Assembly (NCBI GenBank): GCA_902578545.1
Contig: CACHDI010000001.1
Span: 62,001 to 126,000 of the forward strand
Direction: 5' to 3'
DNA length: 64,000 nt
Source: an uncultured Alphaproteobacteria bacterium
GTDB taxonomy: Bacteria > Pseudomonadota > Alphaproteobacteria > Rhodobacterales > Rhodobacteraceae
Of the stretch, positions 56,005 to 64,000 are shown one piece after another. The position numbers and the translations under genes were made by a program. Under the pieces are notes generated by a model. It was not told the DNA's origin. It saw only the letters and a program-made list of their open reading frames with translations, and ran no database searches. Numbering within the stretch: position 1 is the first letter of the stretch; each line of letters opens with the position of its first letter.

Positions 56005-57204
56005 ATGATGAAATTAAGTAAAAAAATAATTGATATTGAACCATCCAGTACCGTAATTTTGGGACAAAAAGCCAGAGAATTAATTTCTTCTGGAAAGGAA
56101 GTAATTCAACTTGGAGAAGGTGAACCTGATTTTAATACTCCTGATCATATTATTGAAGCTTCTTATAAAGCTATGAAAAGGGGAGAAACTAAATATACAA
56201 ATGTTGCAGGCACCCAAGAACTCAGAAATGAAATTAAAAAATACTTAAAAAACGAGCATCAACTTATTTATCAGGAAGATCAAATAGTGGTGGGTAATGG
56301 AGGTAAACAATTAATATTTAATGCACTTCTGGCTTCAATTGATCCAGAAGATGAAGTAATTATTCCAACTCCATATTGGGTGAGCTACCCGCAGATTGTG
56401 AATTTTGCTGGTGGTAAATCAATATTAGCAAATTGTACTGAATCAAATGATTTTAAAATAAGCCCAAAATTATTAGAAAAACTTATTAATAAAAAAACCT
56501 TATGGTTAATTTTAAATTCTCCAGGAAATCCTACAGGATCAGTGTATTCGAAACAAGAATTACATGATCTTGCAATTGTTCTCCGAAATCATACTAATGT
56601 AAACATCATATGTGATGATATTTATAGTAAAATTATATACGGTAATGAAAAATTTTTTACTTTAGCTGAAGTAGCGCCAGATTTAATTGATAGAATTTTG
56701 ATCATAAATGGTTTATCAAAGGCCTATGCTATGACAGGTTGGCGTATAGGTTATGCAGCTGGTAATCTTTCGTTAATTAAAGCAATGATAAAATTGCAAG
56801 GTCAATCAACAACTAATGCATCATCTGTAAGTCAAGCTGCTGCTTTAGCTGCGTTAACTGGTGATATGAAATTTTTAGACGATTGGAATGAAAAATATCG
56901 TCAAAGAAGAGATTTGACTTTCAATATTTTAAAAAAAAGCTTTCCAGATTTCAATATTAAGCCAATGGGTGCTTTTTATCATTTTATAAATTGCGAGTAT
57001 TATTTAGGAAAAAATTTTAAAAACAAAAAAATTCATAACGATATGGATTTTTGTAAATATCTTCTAGAATATTTTGGTATTTCAGTTGTTCCTGGTACTG
57101 CTTTTGGATGTAATGGTTATTTCAGATTATGTTATGCTAAATCAGAGACAGATCTTCAAATTGCTTGCAAAAAAATTAACCAATTTGTCTCTCTTATAAA
57201 ATAA
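56005..57204 (+). CDS. aspC: aspartate aminotransferase (class I)
   Basis: PLP enzyme of the fold-I aminotransferase 1b (AatA-like) group, converting aspartate plus 2-oxoglutarate to oxaloacetate plus glutamate. The 399 residues show GEGEPDFNTPDHI, NGGKQLIFNAL, LNSPGNPTGSVYS, DDIYSKIIYG and the PLP lysine K239 in NGLSKAYAMTGWRIGYAAG. Related enzymes also use aromatic amino acids or prephenate. It is 10 bases behind the ThDP enzyme and probably in the same operon, and its stop abuts the end of the convergent permease gene. Confidence 0.88.
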   Translation: MMKLSKKIIDIEPSSTVILGQKARELISSGKEVIQLGEGEPDFNTPDHIIEASYKAMKRGETKYTNVAGTQELRNEIKKYLKNEHQLIYQEDQIVVGNGGKQLIFNALLASIDPEDEVIIPTPYWVSYPQIVNFAGGKSILANCTESNDFKISPKLLEKLINKKTLWLILNSPGNPTGSVYSKQELHDLAIVLRNHTNVNIICDDIYSKIIYGNEKFFTLAEVAPDLIDRILIINGLSKAYAMTGWRIGYAAGNLSLIKAMIKLQGQSTTNASSVSQAAALAALTGDMKFLDDWNEKYRQRRDLTFNILKKSFPDFNIKPMGAFYHFINCEYYLGKNFKNKKIHNDMDFCKYLLEYFGISVVPGTAFGCNGYFRLCYAKSETDLQIACKKINQFVSLIK

Positions 57205-58443
57205 TCAATTTGTTATTCCCCTAAGTCTTTCAGATCTTCTTCTCAATAACTCTACAACGGTTAGAAGTATAATTGAGATTATAACTAGAATTGTTGCAAC
57301 TGCTAGAATTGTTGGACTAATCTGCTCTCTTATTCCAGAAAACATTTGCCTTGGTATGGTTCTTTGTCTTACGTCTGCCAGTTGTAATACAACAACAACT
57401 TCGTCAAAAGATGTAATGAATGCAAATAAAGCTCCAGAAATTACCCCAGGTAATATCAAGGGCATTTGTATTTTAAAAAAAGTATTAACTGGTCCTGAAC
57501 CTAAGCTTCCTGCAGCTCTGGTTAAACTATTATCAAAACCAACCAAAGTTGCTGTTACAGTTATTATTACATAAGGTGTTCCAAGCACGGCATGCGCTAT
57601 AATTACTCCAATATATGTTTTGGCAATGCCAACATCTGAAAAAAAGAAAAATAATCCAGAAGCAATAATTACTAAAGGTACTACCATCGGTGAAATTAAA
57701 AGTGCCATTATAGGTCTTCTATAAGGCATTTCACTTCTAGATAAACCAATTGCTGCTAGCGTTCCAATTGAAGTTGCTATTAATGTAGAAAAAATTCCAA
57801 TTATAAAACTATTTCTGATAGATCTTATCCATTGAGCATTTGCCCAAAGATCTGACCACCACCCTTCAATTGCTTGAGGAGCAACCATCCCATTGTAAAG
57901 AATATCTTTGTACCACCGTAATGAGTAAGCATCAGGATTGAAGTTTAGCATGCCTTCTGTGAAACTAAAGTAGGGTTCTATATTAAAGCTAAGAGGAAAA
58001 ACAATAAGGATAGGAGCTATAAGAAAAAGAAATATCAAGCCACAAATAAATCTAAATCCATAAAACCATAAAACTTCCATTGAAGTTGCATATGGTGGAA
58101 GGCCCAATCGATAATTACCAGAAGAAAGCCATAAACTAATTTTCCCTAAAAACCAACCTATCAATGCTAAAACTATTGAGTAAGTAAGACCAAAATAAAT
58201 TATAGAACTGAAAAATAAAATTGCAGAGCATAAAATTGAAGAATATAAACTCCCTTTTAATATTTTGACACACACATAAGTGAGTACAGCAAAAATAGAT
58301 AAGCCTAAAATGGCATAAATTAGCATTAGATCTTTTTGGCCAGTTGCAGTCAAAAAACCTAAAATTGCTCCAAAAATTCCTGGCCAAAAAAGATTAAACC
58401 ACATAGGTGGTTTAGGTGGTATATATTGAAATGGTTTGTGCAC
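57205..58443 (-). CDS. PotC-type ABC transporter permease with extra N-terminal membrane part
   Basis: Second permease of a polyamine-type importer. The standard PotC part covers about residues 135-400. A first helix, GLIFLFLIAPILIVFPLSF, is followed by the binding-protein-dependent permease core with the EAA loop AAGSLGSGPVNTFFKIQMPLILPGVISG (about 335-362). It is preceded by about 125 extra residues with four to five further helices (GAILGFLTATG, IYAILGLSIFAVLTYV and others), making the protein about 412 rather than the usual 260-290 residues. The C-terminus is arginine-rich. It starts 3 bases after potB-type ends, and its stop abuts aspC. Confidence 0.85.
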   Translation of the reverse strand: MHKPFQYIPPKPPMWFNLFWPGIFGAILGFLTATGQKDLMLIYAILGLSIFAVLTYVCVKILKGSLYSSILCSAILFFSSIIYFGLTYSIVLALIGWFLGKISLWLSSGNYRLGLPPYATSMEVLWFYGFRFICGLIFLFLIAPILIVFPLSFNIEPYFSFTEGMLNFNPDAYSLRWYKDILYNGMVAPQAIEGWWSDLWANAQWIRSIRNSFIIGIFSTLIATSIGTLAAIGLSRSEMPYRRPIMALLISPMVVPLVIIASGLFFFFSDVGIAKTYIGVIIAHAVLGTPYVIITVTATLVGFDNSLTRAAGSLGSGPVNTFFKIQMPLILPGVISGALFAFITSFDEVVVVLQLADVRQRTIPRQMFSGIREQISPTILAVATILVIISIILLTVVELLRRRSERLRGITN

Positions 58444-58446
58444 AGG

Positions 58447-59718
58447 TTATCCTAATTTCATATTATCTATTCCAACGACTCGATCATAAATCCAGTACAA
58501 AAATAATATTATAACTAGAAGTACTCCTCCCATTGCGGCTGCTAGAGACCAATTAAGAGATTTTCTCATATGATAATCAATAAAATTTGAAATCATAGTA
58601 CCGTCCTGACCACCAACCAAGGCAGGAGTTATGTAAAAACTTATAGCTAAAATAAAAACTAATATAGCTCCAGCACCTATACCCGGTATTGTTTGAGGAA
58701 AATATATACGCCAAAAAGCAGTCCAATTCGTTGCTCCCATTGATTTTGCAGCTCTTACATAAGAAGGAGGTATTGTTTTCATAACTGAATATATTGGAAG
58801 TATCATAAAAGGTAGTAGAATATGTGTCATGGATATTAATGTACCGGCTTTATTATAAATCAAAGTAAATCTATCTTCATCTGTCGCTATTCCAAAAACA
58901 ACAAAAAGATCATTCAAAACACCTTGGCCTTGAAGCATTGCAATCCATGCAGTTGTTCTAACCAATAATGATGTCCAAAATGGTAACAAGACCAAAATAA
59001 GAAGTAAATTGGAAATCCTTATTGGGAGGTTAGCCAATAAAAATGCAACTGGATATCCTAAAATTAATCCTGCAATTACAACAATAAGAGATATCTCTAA
59101 AGTTCTGATAAACAACTTTACATGTATACGTCTATCTTCAGATTTTTGAATGAAAGAACCTTCAGCAGTATATTTCATATCTAGGGCAGATGCCAAAAAA
59201 ACAGGAGTTAGAGAATGCGATGTAACTTTCATTGCTCTCCAAGTCTCAAGGTCTCCCCATTTCTTTTTTACTTTAATTAAGGATTCTTTATACGGTGCTT
59301 CTAGTTTTTTTGCTTTTCTAGCTGAACTTGTGAATAAGGAGCGTGAACCAGACATTTCTCGATTCATACGACTTGCCACTTTTCCAATATTTTTTGTTTC
59401 TTTTAACCATACTAAATCTAATACTAAGGCTTCAAACATTTCTTCAGTTGGTTCGGATATTCCGTTCCATTCAGCGAGGACTGGAGTGAGATTAACCATG
59501 TATTTTTCAAAAGTATCATTGTAAATTCCACGTGTTAAAAATACCAATATAGGAAAAACAAAACCAATTGAAATTAATAAAAGTAGAGGTGTTACCAAAC
59601 CAAAGGCTCTAAGCCTACTTCTAAATAAAGCTTTTGATAACTTTTTTTTAAGCGGTATCCCATCACTTGTAAGCATCTGTTCATTGTTTTTATTTTGGGA
59701 TGCCTGCATATTTCTCAC
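58447..59718 (-). CDS. PotB-type ABC transporter permease
   Basis: First permease of the importer, 423 residues. One N-terminal helix (about 37-57) is followed by a large hydrophilic insert (about 60-205) that would lie in the periplasm, then the five-helix permease core with the EAA loop AAKSMGATNWTAFWRIYFPQTIPG (about 330-354). A subgroup of alphaproteobacterial PotB proteins has such an insert, beginning PVLAEWNGISEP as here. A strong intergenic hairpin (59741-59772) separates it from the binding-protein gene upstream. The next permease starts 3 bases later. Confidence 0.87.
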   Translation of the reverse strand: MRNMQASQNKNNEQMLTSDGIPLKKKLSKALFRSRLRAFGLVTPLLLLISIGFVFPILVFLTRGIYNDTFEKYMVNLTPVLAEWNGISEPTEEMFEALVLDLVWLKETKNIGKVASRMNREMSGSRSLFTSSARKAKKLEAPYKESLIKVKKKWGDLETWRAMKVTSHSLTPVFLASALDMKYTAEGSFIQKSEDRRIHVKLFIRTLEISLIVVIAGLILGYPVAFLLANLPIRISNLLLILVLLPFWTSLLVRTTAWIAMLQGQGVLNDLFVVFGIATDEDRFTLIYNKAGTLISMTHILLPFMILPIYSVMKTIPPSYVRAAKSMGATNWTAFWRIYFPQTIPGIGAGAILVFILAISFYITPALVGGQDGTMISNFIDYHMRKSLNWSLAAAMGGVLLVIILFLYWIYDRVVGIDNMKLG

Positions 59719-59740
59719 AGATTAACTATTTACTTATACA

Positions 59741-59772
59741 AATGCACATAGAGATTAATCCCTATGTGCATT
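59741..59772 (-). promoter_or_regulatory. strong intergenic stem-loop between binding-protein and permease genes
   Basis: AATGCACATAG (59741-59751) and CTATGTGCATT (59762-59772) form an 11-base perfect stem, extendable by G-U, G-C and A-U pairs to about 14 around a TTAA loop. It begins 15 bases after the binding-protein stop and ends 22 bases before the permease start. No long T-run follows. Such hairpins commonly stabilise the 3' end of binding-protein mRNA or partly stop transcription so that the binding protein is made in excess; that role is inference. Confidence 0.65.
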
Positions 59773-59787
59773 GACTATGTTTAATAA

Positions 59788-60867
59788 CTAGTTAGCTAAC
59801 CAAGCATTAAACCTTTCATTAAGTTCTTCACCATTATCAGCCCAGAACTCAAAATCATTTTGAAGAGCATTTTTAAGTGCTACTTCAGTAGTTGGCATAT
59901 GATCAATCATTTTAATGGAAGGATCACTGTGGAAGGTTCCAATCAAAGGAATTGATGAGTTTCTAAGTGGTCCATAAGGTATCCAACTAGCTTGATCAGC
60001 TAGTCTCTTTGTATCAGTTGAGAAACGGATAAAATCCAGAGCAGCTTCTTTATTCTTACTTCCTTTTGGAATTACAAAAAGGTCAAGGTCATATATTTGG
60101 CCGTCCCATACTAATCCAAAAGGCTGTTTTTCTTGAGCAATAGCATTAAAAATTCTTCCATTCCAAGTAATGGTCATAGATACTTCGCCATCTGCAAGAA
60201 GTTGAGGAGGTTGAGCTCCTGCTTCCCACCATACAACATGATCTTTTATAGTATCAAGTTTGGCAAATGCTCTTTGAACACCCTCTTCTGTGCCTAACAG
60301 GTCGTAAACTTCTGCAGCTGGAACACCATCGCCCATTAAAGCCATTTCTAGCATTGCTTTTCCTAATTTTCTCATGCCTCGCTTACCTGGGAATTTTTCA
60401 ATATCAAAAAAATCAGCCATAGTTGTTGGAGGTGTATCGAATTTAGTTTTATCGTATGCATATAAAGTAGACCAAACAATATTTCCTACTGCACAGTCTT
60501 GTAATGCACCTGGTAGAAAATCTTGTGTAGCTGGCGAACCATCTGGAGCTGCTGGTAATGTTGAATGGTCAATTTCCTCTAATATACCCTCATCACATCC
60601 TTGAAGAGCATCGGAAAGTTCAACATCTACAACATCCCATGTAACATTTCCAGATTCAACCTGTGCTTTGACTTCAGCTAATCCACCACTATAATCTTCG
60701 GAAACAACTTGATTTCCAGTTTTCTGAGACCATGGTTTATGATATGCTTCAACTTGTGATTTTGTGTAAGCACCACCCCAAGATACTACAGTTATAGATT
60801 CTGCATTTGCTCCAAAAGCAACAAATAATGCGCTGACAGTTGCAAATGTTAATTTAAATAATTTCAT
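59788..60867 (-). CDS. periplasmic substrate-binding protein, spermidine/putrescine (PotD) type
   Basis: 359 residues. A signal peptide of about 22 residues (LFKLTFATVSALFVAFGANA) is followed by SITVVSWGGAYTKSQVEAYHKPW and KAQVESGNVTWDVVDVELSD, as in extracellular solute-binding family 1/PotD proteins. The later parts RGMRKLGKAMLEMALMGDGV and DLFVIPKGSKNKEAALDFIRF are typical too. The ligand is probably a polyamine or related cation, but the neighbouring kinase and aldolase genes leave other substrates open. The start is well supported by GGGAG 7 bases upstream. It is followed by the hairpin and the permease genes. Confidence 0.88.
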   Translation of the reverse strand: MKLFKLTFATVSALFVAFGANAESITVVSWGGAYTKSQVEAYHKPWSQKTGNQVVSEDYSGGLAEVKAQVESGNVTWDVVDVELSDALQGCDEGILEEIDHSTLPAAPDGSPATQDFLPGALQDCAVGNIVWSTLYAYDKTKFDTPPTTMADFFDIEKFPGKRGMRKLGKAMLEMALMGDGVPAAEVYDLLGTEEGVQRAFAKLDTIKDHVVWWEAGAQPPQLLADGEVSMTITWNGRIFNAIAQEKQPFGLVWDGQIYDLDLFVIPKGSKNKEAALDFIRFSTDTKRLADQASWIPYGPLRNSSIPLIGTFHSDPSIKMIDHMPTTEVALKNALQNDFEFWADNGEELNERFNAWLAN

Positions 60868-60931
60868 TTTTATCTCCCATTATTTAACGATTCGTAAAAA
60901 ATAAAACGAACTAAAAGTAGATAATATATTA

Positions 60932-62014
60932 TTAAGCCAATCTATCAAGAGCACGACAGTCATCTGTCGCCCAACTAACTTTAGTTTTCAGTCCTATTTT
61001 TAAATTAGAAACTTTTTTTGCATTTGGTATTTTTACAATGAAATTCTCATCACCTTCTACATTCATTCTACATCTGATGTGATCGCCAATATAGATTAAT
61101 TCCAAAACTTCAGCTTCAGATGTATTTTCTCCTTTGACTCCAACATTGATACGCTCAGGTCTAATAGATAAGGTTGTTTTAGAACCAACAGTATCGCAAT
61201 TTACTTTCTTACTTTTTAATAAATTTCCCTTTAGTGTTTTAGCAGTGACTATTGAACCTTTTACATCAACAACTTGTGCAATAATTTTGTTATTTTCACC
61301 AATGAATTGAGCAACAAATGCATTGTCGGGTTTTTCATACAAATTTGGTGGTGAAGCTAATTGCTGAATCACACCGTCATTAAATACTGCTACTCTGTCA
61401 GACATGGTTAAAGCTTCAGTTTGATCATGAGTAACATAAACTACGGTAACACCTAGCTTTTCATGAAGATGTTTTATTTCGTATTGCATGTGTTCTCTTA
61501 ATTGCTTATCCAGCGCTCCTAAGGGTTCGTCCATTAATACCAATTCGGGTTCAAATACTAAAGATCTAGCAAGTGCTATTCTTTGTTGCTGACCTCCTGA
61601 TAATTGAGCTGGTCTTCTGTTTCCAAACTCAGTCATTTGAACCATATCAAGAGCTCTTTTAATTTTCTCTTCTCTTAAGCTTTTTGGTAATTTCCTCACT
61701 TCTAAAGGAAAAGAAAGATTCTCATAAACTGTCATATGAGGAAAAAGAGCATAATTTTGAAAAACCATTCCTATTCCTCTTTTATGAGGAGGTATATTAT
61801 TAATTGGATTCCCACCTAACGAAATTATTCCCTGGGTTGCAGTTTCAAACCCAGCTAACATCATTAGGCATGTTGTTTTTCCCGAACCTGAAGGGCCCAA
61901 CATGGTAAGAAATTCTCCCTTTGGAATTTCTAGGTTTAAATCCTTAACAACTAAGGTTTCACCATCATAACTTTTTTGGACATTCTCAAATTTTACAAAT
62001 GAATTATTAGCCAT
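60932..62014 (-). CDS. ABC transporter ATP-binding protein, PotA type
   Basis: 360 residues with Walker A GPSGSGKTT (40-48), the ABC signature LSGGQQQR (138-145), Walker B LVLMDEP (158-164), the D-loop GALD and the switch histidine in YVTHDQTEAL. A C-terminal TOBE domain (about 240-355, with LSIRPERINVG) is typical of the polyamine/sulfate/sugar importer class. It is the first of the four transporter genes in transcription order, separated from the kinase by 102 bases that carry an inverted repeat. Confidence 0.93.
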   Translation of the reverse strand: MANNSFVKFENVQKSYDGETLVVKDLNLEIPKGEFLTMLGPSGSGKTTCLMMLAGFETATQGIISLGGNPINNIPPHKRGIGMVFQNYALFPHMTVYENLSFPLEVRKLPKSLREEKIKRALDMVQMTEFGNRRPAQLSGGQQQRIALARSLVFEPELVLMDEPLGALDKQLREHMQYEIKHLHEKLGVTVVYVTHDQTEALTMSDRVAVFNDGVIQQLASPPNLYEKPDNAFVAQFIGENNKIIAQVVDVKGSIVTAKTLKGNLLKSKKVNCDTVGSKTTLSIRPERINVGVKGENTSEAEVLELIYIGDHIRCRMNVEGDENFIVKIPNAKKVSNLKIGLKTKVSWATDDCRALDRLA

Positions 62015-62066
62015 AGTGCTTGTTCGATGTTTAAACGTAGAAGTAACTAAACCTAGCCTAGCTAAC

Positions 62067-62105
62067 TTAAGAATTCAAATCATTAAAATGTTTATGAATT
62101 CTTAA
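62067..62105 (-). terminator. candidate hairpin downstream of the FGGY kinase gene
   Basis: TTAAGAATTCA (62067-62077) and TGAATTCTTAA (62095-62105) are a perfect 11-base inverted repeat with a 17-base AT-rich loop. It begins 12 bases beyond the kinase stop on the minus strand. No clear T-run follows, so it may be an mRNA-stabilising element, an attenuator or an operator before the transporter genes rather than a full terminator. Confidence 0.45.
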
Positions 62106-62116
62106 TAAAATTCTTA

Positions 62117-63391
62117 CTATCCAAACAAAAATGGAATCTTGGCAGTTCCAACAGCTGCCTCTATATTTTTTCCAGATGAAATTTTTGTTTTTATAACATT
62201 TATCCTAATTTGCTCCCATACTTTGTTATTAGCGCCGCCACCGACAGTTAAAATATGTTTTGGAAAACTACCACCTAATTTATAAATGGATTCATAAGAT
62301 TTTTTTTCTATTTTAGCCATAGACTCAAATAATCCATGAAGAAAAAAGGAATCACTTTGAGGTCGGGGTGTTAGGCGCGGCTTAAGTTTAGGGTCATTTA
62401 TTGGAAATCGTTCCCCCATTTTTAATAAAGGGTAGTATTCTAATCCACTTGAACTATTTGGATCTATATCCTTACTCAAATTTACTATCTGATTTTCATT
62501 AAAAAACTTTTTTAATACATTTCCACCTGTGTTTGATGCTCCACCAGCAAGCCAATATTGTCCTATTTTATGTGAATATAGACCTATTTCTGCATTTTCT
62601 ATTTGATTTTTTGATAATACCTTTATGGCTAATGTGCTACCTAGAGAAGATACGGCTGATCCTATTTCAAAATTTGTACAAGACAAGAATCCAGCATTAC
62701 TATCAGTGGTACCAGCATATATAATAGTATTTTTATCCAAACCAAGTTCTGAAGCTACAGTTTCATTTATTTTCCCAAGTTTAGTTCCAACGGGAAATAC
62801 TTTAGGCAACAAGTTTTTTTTCAAACCTGTCTTAAATATCCATTCAGGCCAATAGTTTTTTTCAACATTATACCCTAACTTAAGGGTGTTATTATGATCT
62901 GAAAATCCACCTTTTTTTAAAAAATTAGCAACAATAAAATCAGCCTGATGCATTAAAAACTTGGCTGCCCTTTTCTTATCTTCTGCTATTAATTTAAGTG
63001 CTCTGGCAAGAGTTGAATTTTGACCTTTAGCAATATGTTGTTCAGGTGAATATTTTTCAATTATTTTTGCCTCTTTTCTAAATCCAGTAGTATCATACAT
63101 AAGAGCTCTAGTTACAGGTTGTAATCTTTCATTTGCAAGTAATATGGTTCCGGAAGTCCCGTCCACTGCTAGCTTTTTTATTTCAAAAGAATTTATTCCT
63201 TTTTTATTAAGATTAATAAGATTTAATTTTATTGCGTGTTTGACTGTTTCCCACCAGTAAGAAGGATTAATCTTATCAGAATTTTGTTTTATGTGTTTAA
63301 TATTTGAAGTACTGAATATTTCACATTCAGCATTTAAGGTCGCAGTTTTCACACCAGATGTACCAATGTCTATACCCAATGAAAAAGTCAT
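62117..63391 (-). CDS. FGGY-family carbohydrate kinase
   Basis: 424 residues of the xylulokinase/gluconokinase superfamily. ATP-site motifs are FSLGIDIGTSGVKTATL (start), the catalytic-type LAVDGTSGTILL with aspartate in the first third, YAGTTDSNAGFLS in the middle and ILTVGGGANNKVW near the end. The length is at the short end of the family (usually 480-520). The ATG directly follows the aldolase stop, so kinase and aldolase are co-translated: a kinase plus aldolase route for a pentose, deoxy-sugar or polyol is likely. The actual sugar cannot be told. Confidence 0.85.
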   Translation of the reverse strand: MTFSLGIDIGTSGVKTATLNAECEIFSTSNIKHIKQNSDKINPSYWWETVKHAIKLNLINLNKKGINSFEIKKLAVDGTSGTILLANERLQPVTRALMYDTTGFRKEAKIIEKYSPEQHIAKGQNSTLARALKLIAEDKKRAAKFLMHQADFIVANFLKKGGFSDHNNTLKLGYNVEKNYWPEWIFKTGLKKNLLPKVFPVGTKLGKINETVASELGLDKNTIIYAGTTDSNAGFLSCTNFEIGSAVSSLGSTLAIKVLSKNQIENAEIGLYSHKIGQYWLAGGASNTGGNVLKKFFNENQIVNLSKDIDPNSSSGLEYYPLLKMGERFPINDPKLKPRLTPRPQSDSFFLHGLFESMAKIEKKSYESIYKLGGSFPKHILTVGGGANNKVWEQIRINVIKTKISSGKNIEAAVGTAKIPFLFG

Positions 63392-64000
63392 TTATTCATT
63401 ACTTAAAGATTTTCTATATTTTTCAGCATCCCAATCCAAAAGTTCGGCTTCAGCTTTTTCACCAATAGGTTCAGGAACCCAATCTAGTGGAAGTCTTAAA
63501 AGAATATTAGATAAACATTGAAGCATAGATTTCTGTGTTTTGGATGCTTTTGATTTTATAAAAATCCCAATTCTTTTTTTTAAAAAAACTGGACTTGCTC
63601 TTGTGGGCTCAAAAGATATTTTTGGGCCTAAAAAAACGACATGATCAGGATAATAGGAGCCAGAAGAAACTATATCAATAGTATGATCATCAAAAGCAAT
63701 CCAGCTTTCTGGACACAATTTGTAGTTTGGAATATTTTCTGATTCAAATAATTGATTAATCTTTCTTATTATAGGCATTTTAAGTCTGAGTTCTACTTTA
63801 CGAATTAGGTTGGATACTTCCTTTACACTATTTCCACAACATATTAAGCCATGATTTTTTAAAATAAAAACCTGAGTTTTAGGATTTAAGTTATCCATAA
63901 TTTCTTTTGTTAGGTCTATACCGGGCTTGATATATTTGATAACTGATAAAGGCATATCATTTAATTTTTCTTTTGCTATTTTTATACCTTTTTCACTTAT
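63392..64000 (-). CDS. class II aldolase/adducin-family protein, partial
   Basis: Only the C-terminal part is in the window. The frame remains open to the edge (64000) through the first internal ATG at 63955. The metal/active-site run QVFILKNHGLICCGNSVKEV matches class II aldolases (L-fuculose-phosphate type), whose first half with further zinc ligands would lie beyond the edge. An extension of about 110 residues follows the aldolase core and ends VPEPIGEKAEAELLDWDAEKYRKSLS, a tail found in aldolases beside FGGY kinases. The stop abuts the kinase start. Confidence 0.82.
   Translation of the reverse strand: MSEKGIKIAKEKLNDMPLSVIKYIKPGIDLTKEIMDNLNPKTQVFILKNHGLICCGNSVKEVSNLIRKVELRLKMPIIRKINQLFESENIPNYKLCPESWIAFDDHTIDIVSSGSYYPDHVVFLGPKISFEPTRASPVFLKKRIGIFIKSKASKTQKSMLQCLSNILLRLPLDWVPEPIGEKAEAELLDWDAEKYRKSLSNE

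Overview
This window is a gene-dense, strongly AT-rich stretch (by eye roughly 30% G+C) of a streamlined bacterial chromosome. It holds about 62 protein genes and one tRNA, with no insertion sequence, phage or CRISPR. The gene set points to a marine-type alphaproteobacterium with a small genome, such as the SAR11-like/HIMB59/AEGEAN-169 or low-GC SAR116 sort. The main clues are the RegB-SenC-RegA redox locus, an alphaproteobacterial petABC operon with trmL beside it, ftsK-lolA next to xthA, accD-folC, ubiG and ubiH-type quinone enzymes, aerobic hemF, and an NDUFAF5/BioC-like methyltransferase. The exact lineage cannot be fixed from this sequence alone.

Layout. 0.2-5.7 kb: DMT exporter, dtd, malonyl-CoA ligase, PLP-homeostasis protein, ribA and an orphan response regulator. 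5.7-12 kb: xthA, a crotonase-like protein, lolA, ftsK and an amidase. 12-20.6 kb: UbiH-type hydroxylase, the RegA/SenC/RegB locus, tsaE, sbcB, trxA, folC and accD. 20.8-30.9 kb: lipoprotein, fadH, prolyl aminopeptidase, ubiG, an unknown protein with a MarR regulator, nitrilase, methyltransferase, hemH, a class IV aminotransferase and a sulfotransferase-like protein. 31-35.4 kb: rbfA-truB-DUF1643-rpsO-pnp. 35.5-43.8 kb: dapB, lytic transglycosylase, two Nudix proteins, hslO, cca, hemF, tlyA and aroC. 43.9-51 kb: petABC, trmL, gabD, mtaB, dapF and tRNA-Lys(UUU). 51-57 kb: 2OG-Fe oxygenase, mepA, a small exported protein, a HugZ-like protein, an RRF-like protein, a ThDP enzyme and an aspartate aminotransferase. 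57-64 kb: a six-gene minus-strand block with a class II aldolase (cut by the window edge), an FGGY kinase and a complete PotABCD-type ABC importer.

The genes describe an aerobic heterotroph. Electrons pass through ubiquinone (ubiG, ubiH-type) to a bc1 complex (petABC). Haem comes from hemF and hemH, copper delivery to the oxidase probably involves SenC, and the quinone-sensing RegB/RegA pair is likely to tune this system. Cell-wall genes (dapB, dapF, mltB-like, mepA), RNA and ribosome genes (rbfA, truB, rpsO, pnp, cca, trmL, mtaB, tsaE, dtd) and repair or segregation genes (xthA, sbcB, ftsK) complete the housekeeping set.

The strand switches often. Every one of the 14 convergent gene ends lies between a 6-base overlap and a 19-base gap, so there is almost no room for terminators. 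TTG starts are common, and at least two genes (folC and the class IV aminotransferase) appear to start at rarer codons. The points most worth a second look are a stand-alone protein resembling ribosome recycling factor, a DapF whose second catalytic cysteine reads as serine, a CCA-adding enzyme with an altered metal site, and the pairing of a polyamine-type importer with sugar-type catabolic genes.
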